A DNA stretch of 64,000 nt. Source: Rhodopirellula baltica (GTDB lineage Bacteria; Planctomycetota; Planctomycetia; Pirellulales; Pirellulaceae). Location of the stretch: NCBI GenBank assembly GCA_002901265.1, contig PPHI01000085.1, positions 1 through 64,000 of the forward strand. The letters run 5' to 3'. The first letter of the stretch is position 1; every line of letters begins with the position of its first letter. The notes under the pieces were generated by a model. The model had not been told where the DNA came from. It did not search any database and saw only the letters and a program-made list of their open reading frames with translations. This document shows positions 18,202-26,554 of the stretch, one piece after another. Position numbers and translations under genes: made by a program.

Positions 18202-19380
18202 CTATTCGACCAACATGACAGGAGTGAATAGGAACTCGCTTTCTGTGATCTCTTCCTCCACAATCGAGTAATGGGCGACCGTCGGTGCGGGCTGGATCGT
18301 GACATGCTTCTTGTTCATCGGGCCGGTCAGCTTGACGTCCAAAATGCGGATGCCTTCGAAACGAACGATCGTGTACATCGCGTTGTTCCCGTTGCCTTGC
18401 ACGGTGGTGAAGATCGGGATGATGCGCGGTTGGCCGATGATTTGAGCCAGTTCGGCTTTGATGCCCGCACTGATGCCCGTGTCGCCGTTCAATTCCAATT
18501 CGTGATTACTGTCAAACGCCAACGGCTTTCCCAGGTCAATCATGTCTTGCTGCGAAATGCCGTGTAGGATCTGGCGTCGCAAGTCACTGGTGCTGTTGTT
18601 GGCACTGCCGATGTCGACCGTGCCACGGTTACCTGGCGATCCGGTACCGGTTGGGTACAGCGAGCATTCGTAGTAGCCGTCGCCGCTGTTGGTGACCTGA
18701 CCATTGACAAAGCCCATGTCGTCATCAGTTTGTTTGGCGACGACTTTTTCCCAAGTCTCCAGGTCAAGTGCGATCGGCAGGATGTTTAGCGTTTCACCGG
18801 ATTTGCGCGGGCGGTGGAATCCGCCAATCTTCTTGAAGAGCGCTGCCGTTGATCGCGCTTGCAATGATTGCTCGTGGCGACCGGTTACGGCACCGAAGAA
18901 CAGCGAAATTGCTGACCCGGCATCTTCAGTCTGGCGAACATGAACGCGGACCGCGTTGTAATCGGAGTTAGCTACGTCCAGCACGCCGCTTCCCAAATCG
19001 TAGTAGCCGATTTCGACGTCGGATTGTTCATCCAAAGTCGGCGTGTTGGAAGCGACTCTGTTCTTTGAGGCGAAATTGGATGCAGAGTGCGTGACGTTGG
19101 ACTGGGCCAACGTTGGGGACTGGCCGGCGACGGCCGAATCAAAGAGTTCCCATGCGCCGGACATGGCGGCGGCATCGGCGGTGCGTTTGATTTCAGATCG
19201 CGAGACGTTGATGCGTCCGAAGTCGACCGCAACGGCACTCATGATCAGCAACCCGGCGATCAAGAAGACGCCAAAGACGACCGCGGCACCGCGTCGTTGT
19301 TTGCGAGGGCGGCGCGCACGCGAATGGGGGACAAGGAGCGTTCTAAAAACGGTTCTGGCAATGGGTGATGTCGTACTCAC
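18202..19380 (-). CDS. TadG-like pilus assembly protein
   Basis: 392 residues from a GTG. A basic N-terminus with RRGAAVVFGVFLIAGLLIM is the TadG/Flp secretory-protein membrane segment (about 30-52). The conserved stretch VDFGRINVSRSEIKRTADAAAMSGAWEL follows in outline, as in TadG N-terminal domains that resemble pseudopilins. The remainder is a beta-rich extracytoplasmic region ending in a conserved-looking acidic tail. No complete von Willebrand A motif is visible. It lies between the secreted protein at 19461 and the TadE-like gene. Confidence 0.8.
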   Translation of the reverse strand: MSTTSPIARTVFRTLLVPHSRARRPRKQRRGAAVVFGVFLIAGLLIMSAVAVDFGRINVSRSEIKRTADAAAMSGAWELFDSAVAGQSPTLAQSNVTHSASNFASKNRVASNTPTLDEQSDVEIGYYDLGSGVLDVANSDYNAVRVHVRQTEDAGSAISLFFGAVTGRHEQSLQARSTAALFKKIGGFHRPRKSGETLNILPIALDLETWEKVVAKQTDDDMGFVNGQVTNSGDGYYECSLYPTGTGSPGNRGTVDIGSANNSTSDLRRQILHGISQQDMIDLGKPLAFDSNHELELNGDTGISAGIKAELAQIIGQPRIIPIFTTVQGNGNNAMYTIVRFEGIRILDVKLTGPMNKKHVTIQPAPTVAHYSIVEEEITESEFLFTPVMLVE

Positions 19381-19460
19381 TGGATGATCTCGAATAACTT
19401 GGTGAAAGGTGGCATGCGCAGTCGCAGAAGGACGGCTGCTTGAATGCGGATAAGACGCGG

Positions 19461-20102
19461 TTACTGTGCGAACTGATTGAGAACGATGGTCTGTTGCGAG
19501 CCATCTGTTTTGATCAGTCGGACGGTCTTCAGGCGAATCGACGCGACTCGGTTTGCACCGAAGCCGATATCGACCGCCGCCACACTTTGTGAAGGCGTGT
19601 AGTTCTCCAGGCTCGTCAGCCCCTCGTCATCCATTTCCACCAAGTATTCAGGACCACCAAACGTACCCCACTGATATCCGTATCCGTTTTTCACCGCGAA
19701 CATCAGTTTGCCATTGAAGACTGCCATCGCACTGGTCCAACGCAGGCGGTCGTTATCCCAAGTCAGCATCTGCTTCACTTGGCTGCGCTCTTCGTCTTGA
19801 GGCTCGTCACCTGTGAACGCACCCACGCGGAATCCGCCACTTGAGTAACCCTCTTCAGCCGCGTAATTCATCTGCAATTGAAAATACAGATCATCTCGAC
19901 TCGTGTCCGGATACATGAAGAACGCGATTTGTGGCGAGTTGATTGCGGCCTCTGGTTCATTGATGACCAGCTCCCAATCCTCTTCAACCAAATAGACTTT
20001 AGGCTCAGCCGCTTGTGCGACGGACAAAAGCATAAAGGCGAAGCACAAGCCCCCGTAGCAAAGCATTCGCGTAGCGCGGATTAATGTCGCAGCCTGTGAC
20101 AT
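19461..20102 (-). CDS. Secreted protein of unknown function, first gene behind c-di-GMP riboswitch
   Basis: About 213 residues from the ATG at 20102; the frame is open upstream but runs back into the riboswitch, which argues for this start. A signal peptide (about 10-31, ending AQAAEP) leads to a beta-rich soluble domain of about 180 residues with many aromatics (YLVEEDWELVI, GYGYQWGTFGG). No family is recognised. Position ahead of TadG- and TadE-like genes and behind a c-di-GMP sensor suggests a role in attachment or pilus function, but this is inference from context only. Confidence 0.7.
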   Translation of the reverse strand: MSQAATLIRATRMLCYGGLCFAFMLLSVAQAAEPKVYLVEEDWELVINEPEAAINSPQIAFFMYPDTSRDDLYFQLQMNYAAEEGYSSGGFRVGAFTGDEPQDEERSQVKQMLTWDNDRLRWTSAMAVFNGKLMFAVKNGYGYQWGTFGGPEYLVEMDDEGLTSLENYTPSQSVAAVDIGFGANRVASIRLKTVRLIKTDGSQQTIVLNQFAQ

Positions 20103-20149
20103 GGTGATTCCCCAATCAGATGAGATTTTGAAAGTTAGACCAAGCCGCG

Positions 20150-20262
20150 TGTGTTCCCTTTCGGTGGTCTGGCGATCCAATTGCTTCGAGAAATGAAGCA
20201 AATGGACCCATGACTTTGCGTCCCACGCTTGCACGTGGTTTGCCGTTTCGAGGGTCGAACGG
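20150..20262 (-). promoter_or_regulatory. Cyclic-di-GMP class I (GEMM-I) riboswitch
   Basis: On the minus strand the leader contains the GEMM-I consensus: ggcaaacc, then a stem ccacgu/gcgugg closed by a GCAA tetraloop, then gggacgcaaag, then a gGgucC-type block and a second long hairpin (arms around ttgcttc and gaagcaa), then gccagaccaccgaa at the 3' side. The GNRA tetraloop, the gggacgcaaag block and the ccga end are all diagnostic. It ends about 50 bases before the ATG at 20102, so it should control the secreted-protein/TadG/TadE operon in response to c-di-GMP. Outer boundaries are approximate; whether ligand turns expression on or off is not decided. Confidence 0.88.
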
Positions 20263-20356
20263 GGGAACCAGCTGGATGGCTTGGTGTACGCAACCCTATG
20301 TCAAATCCGCTCATTCAAGAGCTGTGGAAGCATTAGTTCGTACCACTTTGGGGAAA

Positions 20357-20375
20357 CGTTGTAACGGTTACAACG
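20357..20375. promoter_or_regulatory. Perfect 19-bp palindrome upstream of the riboswitch
   Basis: cgttgtaac-g-gttacaacg: two perfect 9-base arms around one base. It lies about 95 bp upstream of the riboswitch core on the minus strand, where a promoter for the Tad-like operon is expected, and about 120 bp past the end of the EEP gene. It has the size and symmetry of a dimeric repressor or activator site. No regulator gene is adjacent. Confidence 0.55.
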
Positions 20376-20491
20376 ATTGGCGTAGGGACGCCTGAAAGGT
20401 TGAGGAAAACTCCCCCCCTGAGAGTTGGACAAACCCTAAGAAGGCATCGCGACATCGGCGCAGTTGCGCCAATCTTCGCGAGTTTGTGCCA

Positions 20492-21715
20492 TTACTGAAT
20501 TTCGCGTGTCCGGCTGCTCGCGATTGAGCTGGGGGAGGTCGTCGTCGCTGAGGGAGCTTCGAACCGCGAAAACTCCGCCCACAGAGGGAGATGGTCGCTG
20601 ATTGAGTCCGCTTGCTCGGGAGTGAGTGCGAGGTCATCGGTGAAACTGACCACGCCTTTACGGCCAGCGTATTCGGCCGTGACGTTTCGATCGATCAAGA
20701 TGTGATCGTTGGTTTTACTGCGACTGATGTTCGTTTTGATGTCGCCGGCGAGGGAGATCATCCCGTTGATCTTGGAAAGCTGCCCCAGGTGATCCGGGCC
20801 GGCGTTGAGATCACCGAGCAAGATAAAGTCGTCTTCGAGCCGTTCATTGAATTCAAATTTTCGAACGCGATGAAAGACGCTGGCGAGGATATTGATTTCG
20901 CTTTCTTGATCGTTGGGATCGACTTTATCGGGATCTGTATGGACGTTGATTGCGGTGAATTGGAATGGAGCTTGATTGATTCCGGGGGGGACAATCGTTT
21001 GGAAGGTCGCCACCATCGGTTCGCGATACATCCGCTCGCCACTATCGAGGACGACGTAGGCGCTGCCCGGGACAAGCCGAATCCGAGTCCGGTTATAGAC
21101 AAACGCGTAGCTTTCACGTCGATCATCATTGCCAATCGGGTCACTGATGGTGGCGGCAAACGTGCCTCCGGATTCATTCAGAAGCCGAATCAGCTTTTCC
21201 AACGCGGCGCCGTCTTTGCCCCGGATTTCTTGGATCGCAACCAAGTCAAACCGGCTAATGATTTGTGCCAGCGTGCCCATCACATCGACACCGTGTTCGT
21301 TAACGCGGGTGTCAGATTTTTTGTCGCCGAAGTTTTCGATATTGAAAGTCGCTACCAAGATTTTGTCTTCGGGCAGCGGCTGCATCTGGTCCAGCGTGAC
21401 CGTCTCGCCGCGGAAAGTCGCTTCGCTCTGTTCTGGCAGGATGTCGTCGAGTGCCGAGAAGCTCCATCCGCCGGTCAGCAAAGCGTAAATCGCATAGAGA
21501 GCACCAACCGAAGTTACACCGGGGCCAAACCAGCGCAACACGGGTAAACTGCTTTTGAATGAGCTCTTCTTACGACGCTTCGAAAAAAGTCCCACTCCGG
21601 CCTCCTTGCCGAATCCGTCGGAGAACACAGATTTCCTGGTGCTCGTCGTCCGATCGAAAAAATGATGAGTTAAATGATGGTCAGGCGAAGTGTGAATCGG
21701 TTGATGGGAAGCCAC
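20492..21715 (-). CDS. Membrane-anchored endonuclease/exonuclease/phosphatase (EEP) family protein
   Basis: About 407 residues from a GTG; the exact start is uncertain because no ATG lies near. A basic segment and one TM helix (about 60-82) are followed by a DNase I-like EEP domain with the standard order of motifs: ATFNIENFG, AIQEIRG, INVHTDP, LLGDLNAG, NDHILI and SDHLPLWAEF. These supply the metal-binding and catalytic Asn, Glu, Asp and His residues. EEP proteins cleave phosphodiester or phosphoester bonds, and the anchored form suggests an extracytoplasmic nuclease or phosphatase. It is monocistronic and divergent from the DUF4112 gene. Confidence 0.87.
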   Translation of the reverse strand: MASHQPIHTSPDHHLTHHFFDRTTSTRKSVFSDGFGKEAGVGLFSKRRKKSSFKSSLPVLRWFGPGVTSVGALYAIYALLTGGWSFSALDDILPEQSEATFRGETVTLDQMQPLPEDKILVATFNIENFGDKKSDTRVNEHGVDVMGTLAQIISRFDLVAIQEIRGKDGAALEKLIRLLNESGGTFAATISDPIGNDDRRESYAFVYNRTRIRLVPGSAYVVLDSGERMYREPMVATFQTIVPPGINQAPFQFTAINVHTDPDKVDPNDQESEINILASVFHRVRKFEFNERLEDDFILLGDLNAGPDHLGQLSKINGMISLAGDIKTNISRSKTNDHILIDRNVTAEYAGRKGVVSFTDDLALTPEQADSISDHLPLWAEFSRFEAPSATTTSPSSIASSRTREIQ

Positions 21716-21786
21716 GTGGGCGCCCTCTTAACGCACTTACCATGCCGCTATAGAAAATCCGTGTCGATGGGGACAAGATCAATCGC

Positions 21787-22179
21787 ATGACCGAGTACGA
21801 ACAGATTCAGCGGCGTGTCGCGCGCGTTCGACGCCTTTCGACCTGGCTGGATAGTCGATTTCGCATTCCCGGCACGAAAATTAGGCTCGGGCTGGACAGC
21901 CTAGTGGGGGTGTTGCCTGGTGCAGGCGACGCGGCATCGGCGGTGGTTAGTCTTTGGTTGATCAGCGAGGCCGCCCGTTTGGGAGTGCCAGTCAAAACGC
22001 TCACTCGAATGCTTTTGAACGTCCTGGCCGATTCAACCTTGGGGGCCATTCCGATTGTCGGCGACCTGTTCGACATTTTTTGGAAATCGAACTTGCGCAA
22101 TGCGGAGCTTTTAGAGGCAGAGGTGAAGCGGATTCATGGGATCGGTGTCGCGAACCAAGGAGGCGGAGATGACAAGTAG
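21787..22179 (+). CDS. DUF4112 family small membrane protein
   Basis: 130 residues. It carries the DUF4112 signature: an Arg-rich start, LDSRFRIPGTKIRLGLDSLVG-type sequence followed by LPGAGDAAS, and later PIVGDLFDIFWKSN-like sequence with two hydrophobic helices at about 47-62 and 76-95. The biochemical role of the family is unknown. Its last codons overlap by 11 bases the start of the phosphoesterase-like gene at 22169, so the two are probably translationally coupled. Confidence 0.85.
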   Translation: MTEYEQIQRRVARVRRLSTWLDSRFRIPGTKIRLGLDSLVGVLPGAGDAASAVVSLWLISEAARLGVPVKTLTRMLLNVLADSTLGAIPIVGDLFDIFWKSNLRNAELLEAEVKRIHGIGVANQGGGDDK

Positions 22180-22702
22180 CCGCAGTGATGAGTTGTCGCG
22201 TGAACCGCCGACGCCGACGCCGCGATTTGCGATTTTACGACATCATGTGGGACGCGCGTTTCGCCGAGAACCTCGGTGTGAGGATGCCACAGCAGTTCAG
22301 CCGGTCCATTGGGATTGGTTGTTTCAAACGCCAATGGGAGAACGGCTTTCGACCTGGTCGACCGAAGAACTTGGCAGCCCGTTTCCTTGGGACGAAACAC
22401 AGCGCTATGAAGCAATTCGGATTGCTGATCACCGGTTGAAGTACTTGGATTACGAAGGTGACATTGGTGGCGACCGTGGTACGGTGCGCCGCATTGCCGA
22501 GGGAGCGATCGTTCGATTTGACCTAGGGAGCGATCTCGTTCACTTTCGCGTCAAAATGCACAGCGATGCATTTGACTTGTACGGCGGCTTGTTGGACCTG
22601 CGATTCGAGCGATCGAGATTGGAAACGGGCGCCGATCAATCCAGTGACACGCTATCGCGATGGACATTGGGAATCGAAAAGTCGATCGAGTTTTCGGAAT
22701 GA
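22169..22702 (+). CDS. Stand-alone LigD 3'-phosphoesterase (PE) domain-like protein
   Basis: About 177 residues from the ATG at 22169, preceded by ggaggcgg, one of the clearer ribosome sites in the window. The pattern RFAILRHH, HWDWLF, then IADHRLKYLDYEGDI and RGTVRRI parallels the PE domain of bacterial DNA ligase D, where two His, an Asp and a later DH-x3-Y set form the metal-dependent active site that trims 3' ends in non-homologous end joining. The usual Arg after the HxD motif is replaced (HWDWL). No ligase or polymerase domain is attached and no ku gene is near. Its 3' end overlaps the opposing gene by 67 bp. Confidence 0.65.
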   Translation: MTSSRSDELSREPPTPTPRFAILRHHVGRAFRREPRCEDATAVQPVHWDWLFQTPMGERLSTWSTEELGSPFPWDETQRYEAIRIADHRLKYLDYEGDIGGDRGTVRRIAEGAIVRFDLGSDLVHFRVKMHSDAFDLYGGLLDLRFERSRLETGADQSSDTLSRWTLGIEKSIEFSE

Positions 22703-23442
22703 TCTTTGACAGATGCGATTTTATAGATGGATCCACGCGGTTCGAATTCTGCCAAGGTGCCTTCGCCCGAGCGACCGGCAAAGCTGATTCGGCCGTCGGT
22801 CAATTCTAAGAATTCGACGATGACCGGCGACGCATCCATCCCGGAATACTTTTGCGGGATGTCGATCAGCGCGACCGTTTCACCTTCATGGTTATCCCAG
22901 CGAAGATTCAGACTGGACTTTGCAAAGATTTTCGTGATGCCGTCTTGGACACTGACCAGGGGGATCGGCAGTGCACCGGCATAAATCGAATTGATTTTGA
23001 TTGCCAAGCAGTTTGGTTGGTCTGTCATTTGGATGCCGATATCACAACTGACCACGCCTTCGAATCGTCTGCTTTTGACGAGTGCGGCCGCAATCAAATT
23101 GCCTTCTTCAATTTTGATCTGAGGGTCTTGGACACCCTTGGATTGAAGCATTTTGAGGTAGCGTGGCATTTGATCGATCAACCATGCGTTGATCTGGTCT
23201 TCGGCAAAAGCGGCTTCCCAGATTCCGGCCTGTTCAACATCTGCTTGCAGTTGTTCCACACGAGCTTGCATCTTTTCGCTCGACTGGACGACCTCAGCGG
23301 TGGAGGTTCTCGAGGTTGAGATAGCCCGTTGGTAAAACTCGGGCACCTTGCGACTTTGACGGTATCCCCACCACAAGCTGATTGAGGCGGCTGCGACCAA
23401 TCCGACTCCGACCAGCAAGATTCGCTTGATCAGACGTTTCAT
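22636..23442 (-). CDS. Single-pass membrane-anchored protein, unknown function
   Basis: 268 residues: one N-terminal TM helix (about 9-27), a coiled-coil-like segment (about 40-75) and a beta-rich extracytoplasmic domain. No recognised family. It is 20 bp downstream of the large secreted protein gene at 23463 and so probably co-transcribed with it. Its last 22 codons overlap, tail to tail, with the 3' end of the phosphoesterase-like gene; both frames look genuinely coding. Confidence 0.72.
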   Translation of the reverse strand: MKRLIKRILLVGVGLVAAASISLWWGYRQSRKVPEFYQRAISTSRTSTAEVVQSSEKMQARVEQLQADVEQAGIWEAAFAEDQINAWLIDQMPRYLKMLQSKGVQDPQIKIEEGNLIAAALVKSRRFEGVVSCDIGIQMTDQPNCLAIKINSIYAGALPIPLVSVQDGITKIFAKSSLNLRWDNHEGETVALIDIPQKYSGMDASPVIVEFLELTDGRISFAGRSGEGTLAEFEPRGSIYKIASVKDHSENSIDFSIPNVHRDSVSLD

Positions 23443-23462
23443 CGTGGTGCCTCAAAAGAAAT

Positions 23463-26400
23463 TTAGAATCGAATCGGTCGTGGTAGCCATCCGCGGATTC
23501 GCTCCGCAACACTATCACGATTTTCTTTGGTTGATTGATCACCTGTCGAATTTAATTCGGCAGTCGACTGGGGGGCTTTTCCGGAATCGCTGCTGCCTTC
23601 GCCGGACGATGGCGCTCGGACATCAGAGACAGGAAGTGTAAGCAAATGTCGCGCCCATCGATTGCGAAGCAATTCGGCGGCAGGGTTGTAGTTTCCGCGT
23701 TGTAGGCCTTGGATTGCCAAGAATACTTTACCTTGTAAATGCGATCGTTCGGCACGCGTGACAAATTCATTGTGCAGACGAACGTCATCGATCCACAGTT
23801 TACCAGTCGAGAGGCTGTCGACGGTCAATCGTATGTTTTCTAGCGTGGTAGGGTCGAGGTTATCGATTTCTAGGATGTTCCGTTTTACCTGCCATTGCCC
23901 GCTGCAAGGGATTTCGAATTGGGAGATAAACCGAACCGGTTCGCCCCCCCGGATGCCCTCGAGTGAGACTCGAATCTCATGGGTTGGCAGTTTCGGGGTG
24001 GCATCTGATTTTGCGATTTCGACTGGGGTTTCGCCACCGCCAGCGTTGGTGACTTTGCCCGTGTGGATTTCTTGCAAGAATTCTGCACCGGTTTGCCGAA
24101 TTGCTGGCGGAATCGGTTTGGCTTCGGCACGTATGGCCAACGAGACGGCAAGTCGCCCCGTCGTCGGGACTGGGATTGGTTCGCTAACAATCCACACACC
24201 TCCGTTGTTCTTCTCGTTCGCCAACAGACGGATCGAATGACTGCCTTCAAATGATTCGTGTTCGTCAAGCGTTACCGCATCGGCAGGAAACTGTGTGTGC
24301 ATCCATCCGACGATTCCTACCTTGCCAGGCGATTCGAAATCGCCATTGTTGAGTGCATCGTAGATCGCCGGCGACCCGAGTGCGCCAATTTGATTGACGA
24401 CCTTTGAAACCATCGTTTTGACGTGCTCGCGTGCGTTCTGAGCGTTTTTAAATTCAACTTTCCAATCCGCCACGTTCAATCGATTTGTCGCAGCTTGCAA
24501 GTTGAGAATCGTCGATGGTTCGACTTCGATCATGTCACCAGTTGCCACGGCAACGTGATCGACCGCTCGACGCAGGTTGGCCGCCGGCAGATTTAATCGC
24601 ACCTCGTTCGACCAAGGTGCCTCGTTGAGCAGTGTCACAGTCGTTGTGGCTTGGTCGCTGTCAGATACAAAGACGTGCATGCCAAGATGCGATGCCGACC
24701 CATTGATATTCGCAATGCCTCGAAGCGATGTCGGGATTTGCCGAATTTGTTGAATCGAATTTCTCAGTGAATCATCGACAACGATCGGAAGCTTGTCGCT
24801 CTTGATCAAGATCCGCTGTGGGCTGTCTTGTACCATTCGATGGATCAAGCCGCTGTTGACTAACGGTTCGATGACATGTTGATCATTCTGACGAGTAACC
24901 AAACCGTATTCGATGACTGCCGCGTCAAGCGGATCGACGGAAAGGTCGTGGATGACATCGATTGGCGTTTGAACTGTTTCACACCAACTCTCCATCGTTT
25001 CGACAAAGATTTGGCCACACCACTGCTGTTCGGCAGCGTTCTCAAACCGCACGATGTCTCCGAGAGATTTCTCGCGGCCGTGTTGGCGGTCCATGTAAAC
25101 GATCAACTGATCGTAGCCGAGCCAATTTGCGTGTTGATCCAGACGCTGCATCGCGAGCCATTGTGTTTCAAACAGACAAGTGCTCGCGGCGAAGTGATTC
25201 TGAAGTCGGGAGTGCGTTCCCGAGTCAACCAAACCCGCTGCCCAATTCCACGCACGCGTTGACCAAATCACTTGCCGATGAGACGGCGTTTGTGCGGTTG
25301 AGGTTGCAACGTCTGGCGATTCCGTTTCTGAACCGATTGCGACGACTGAATTCGATTGAATCCCGATCGAGCGGATCAGTACTTCGGTTTGATCTGACGT
25401 ATTCGAAATCCGGATGAATTGTGGTTCGGTGCTGCTGTGGTAAAGCAGCACAATGCTGTTGTCTCCGAAGAAGCTTGCCTGCGTTGCATCGATCGGACGT
25501 TGGGCCGACAGCTCGAAGGTTTCGAGTGGCCCATCGAACTGAGGCGAAGAAGCGATTTCGATCTTCAGTTCTGCCGTGCGTTCGATCGGCAACTGTTGCT
25601 GGATCCGAAGTCGTAACTGGCAATCAGCCGCGGCCGTGGTCGCAGGCAAAACTCCCGTCACGCTCTCGGTTGAGCGAAGAAGATGATCCGCTAGTGGTCG
25701 CTGTTCACGCCAATTGGGCAAAGGCAGCGATTCCCCGACTCGTTTTGCGCCGGGGACAAATCGCGTCGGGTCAGGGATCCAACGTGTCCCGATCCAATGA
25801 CTTGCATCAAATCGCGAGACTTGGCCGATCAGCTGCCATGCCGATCTCGCTTGCGGTGCCGTGACTGGTGAACCTACCGGGCTGACCAGCCACGGGGTCT
25901 TTAGTTCTGCAATTGTTTCAGTGCTTTTCAGATCGCTGCTGCGAAGTGTGAAGCGTTCCCAGAGTTTGTCTTTTGGATGCAACAACTGCACACGAATTTC
26001 GTAAACACCGGGTTCCGTGGGGGCGCGATCGGCAATCGAAATCGGTGTGGAATTTCCTTGGGCGTCCAAATCGACTTCGGTCTGTTCACGGCCGATCACG
26101 TTGCCACTTGGCACCTCTACCAATTCGTACTGCAGTCTTACTTGAGTCCCTGCATGTTCGATCAAAGAATTGATCGAAAGTGAGAGTGCTGCCGGCGAGT
26201 CCGCCGGGGTCATTGGCCAGGTTGCCGCGGCACTGCGAAGCTTGAACGGTTTCGTCGTCGCATCGTACGCCGACTGAAACGCGGCTTGGCGATTTGGTGA
26301 CGATTGGGGAAGTGACTGACCAAAGGCATTGAAAGCAATACTGATGCTTCCGAGGTACAGTGCAAAGACCCCGATCAAGAACCGACGTACCAAGAACCGA

Positions 26401-26492
26401 CGTACATCGAGCCACATCGGCAACCCATTCGTTGGATGTTTGTGTGACGCACCTGGGCGTTCGCTCGGACTTCCTTGTCCTTGCATCGACAT
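23463..26492 (-). CDS. Large secreted protein with C-terminal carbohydrate-binding-like region, unknown
   Basis: About 1009 residues. A TM or signal segment lies at about 33-58, after a 15-bp direct duplication that gives the repeated pentapeptide RRFLV. The body is beta-rich with no catalytic motif that I recognise. From about 660 on there is an NGDFESPG...GW start typical of jelly-roll carbohydrate-binding modules, followed by SIRLLANEKNNGG and, near 850, KLWIDDVRLH, which usually closes such modules. The tail (about 940-1009) is Ser/Asp-rich. It is probably an envelope or exported glycan-binding protein. Confidence 0.72.
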   Translation of the reverse strand: MSMQGQGSPSERPGASHKHPTNGLPMWLDVRRFLVRRFLIGVFALYLGSISIAFNAFGQSLPQSSPNRQAAFQSAYDATTKPFKLRSAAATWPMTPADSPAALSLSINSLIEHAGTQVRLQYELVEVPSGNVIGREQTEVDLDAQGNSTPISIADRAPTEPGVYEIRVQLLHPKDKLWERFTLRSSDLKSTETIAELKTPWLVSPVGSPVTAPQARSAWQLIGQVSRFDASHWIGTRWIPDPTRFVPGAKRVGESLPLPNWREQRPLADHLLRSTESVTGVLPATTAAADCQLRLRIQQQLPIERTAELKIEIASSPQFDGPLETFELSAQRPIDATQASFFGDNSIVLLYHSSTEPQFIRISNTSDQTEVLIRSIGIQSNSVVAIGSETESPDVATSTAQTPSHRQVIWSTRAWNWAAGLVDSGTHSRLQNHFAASTCLFETQWLAMQRLDQHANWLGYDQLIVYMDRQHGREKSLGDIVRFENAAEQQWCGQIFVETMESWCETVQTPIDVIHDLSVDPLDAAVIEYGLVTRQNDQHVIEPLVNSGLIHRMVQDSPQRILIKSDKLPIVVDDSLRNSIQQIRQIPTSLRGIANINGSASHLGMHVFVSDSDQATTTVTLLNEAPWSNEVRLNLPAANLRRAVDHVAVATGDMIEVEPSTILNLQAATNRLNVADWKVEFKNAQNAREHVKTMVSKVVNQIGALGSPAIYDALNNGDFESPGKVGIVGWMHTQFPADAVTLDEHESFEGSHSIRLLANEKNNGGVWIVSEPIPVPTTGRLAVSLAIRAEAKPIPPAIRQTGAEFLQEIHTGKVTNAGGGETPVEIAKSDATPKLPTHEIRVSLEGIRGGEPVRFISQFEIPCSGQWQVKRNILEIDNLDPTTLENIRLTVDSLSTGKLWIDDVRLHNEFVTRAERSHLQGKVFLAIQGLQRGNYNPAAELLRNRWARHLLTLPVSDVRAPSSGEGSSDSGKAPQSTAELNSTGDQSTKENRDSVAERIRGWLPRPIRF
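26376..26405. repeat. 15-bp perfect tandem duplication
   Basis: caagaaccgacgtac occurs twice head to tail inside the 5' end of the large secreted-protein gene. It keeps the reading frame and doubles five residues at the start of its membrane segment, so it is probably a recent slippage event. Confidence 0.9.
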
Positions 26493-26554
26493 CGTCAGCG
26501 GTTTAGCGGAATATTGGCTTTACGCAGCGCTTGGTTCAGCGCAGGAAACTGAAG

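Noticed and set aside
20612-21547. Plus-strand frame of 311 codons opposite the EEP gene
   Set aside because: Antisense to an EEP domain with all its motifs in order; no independent support.
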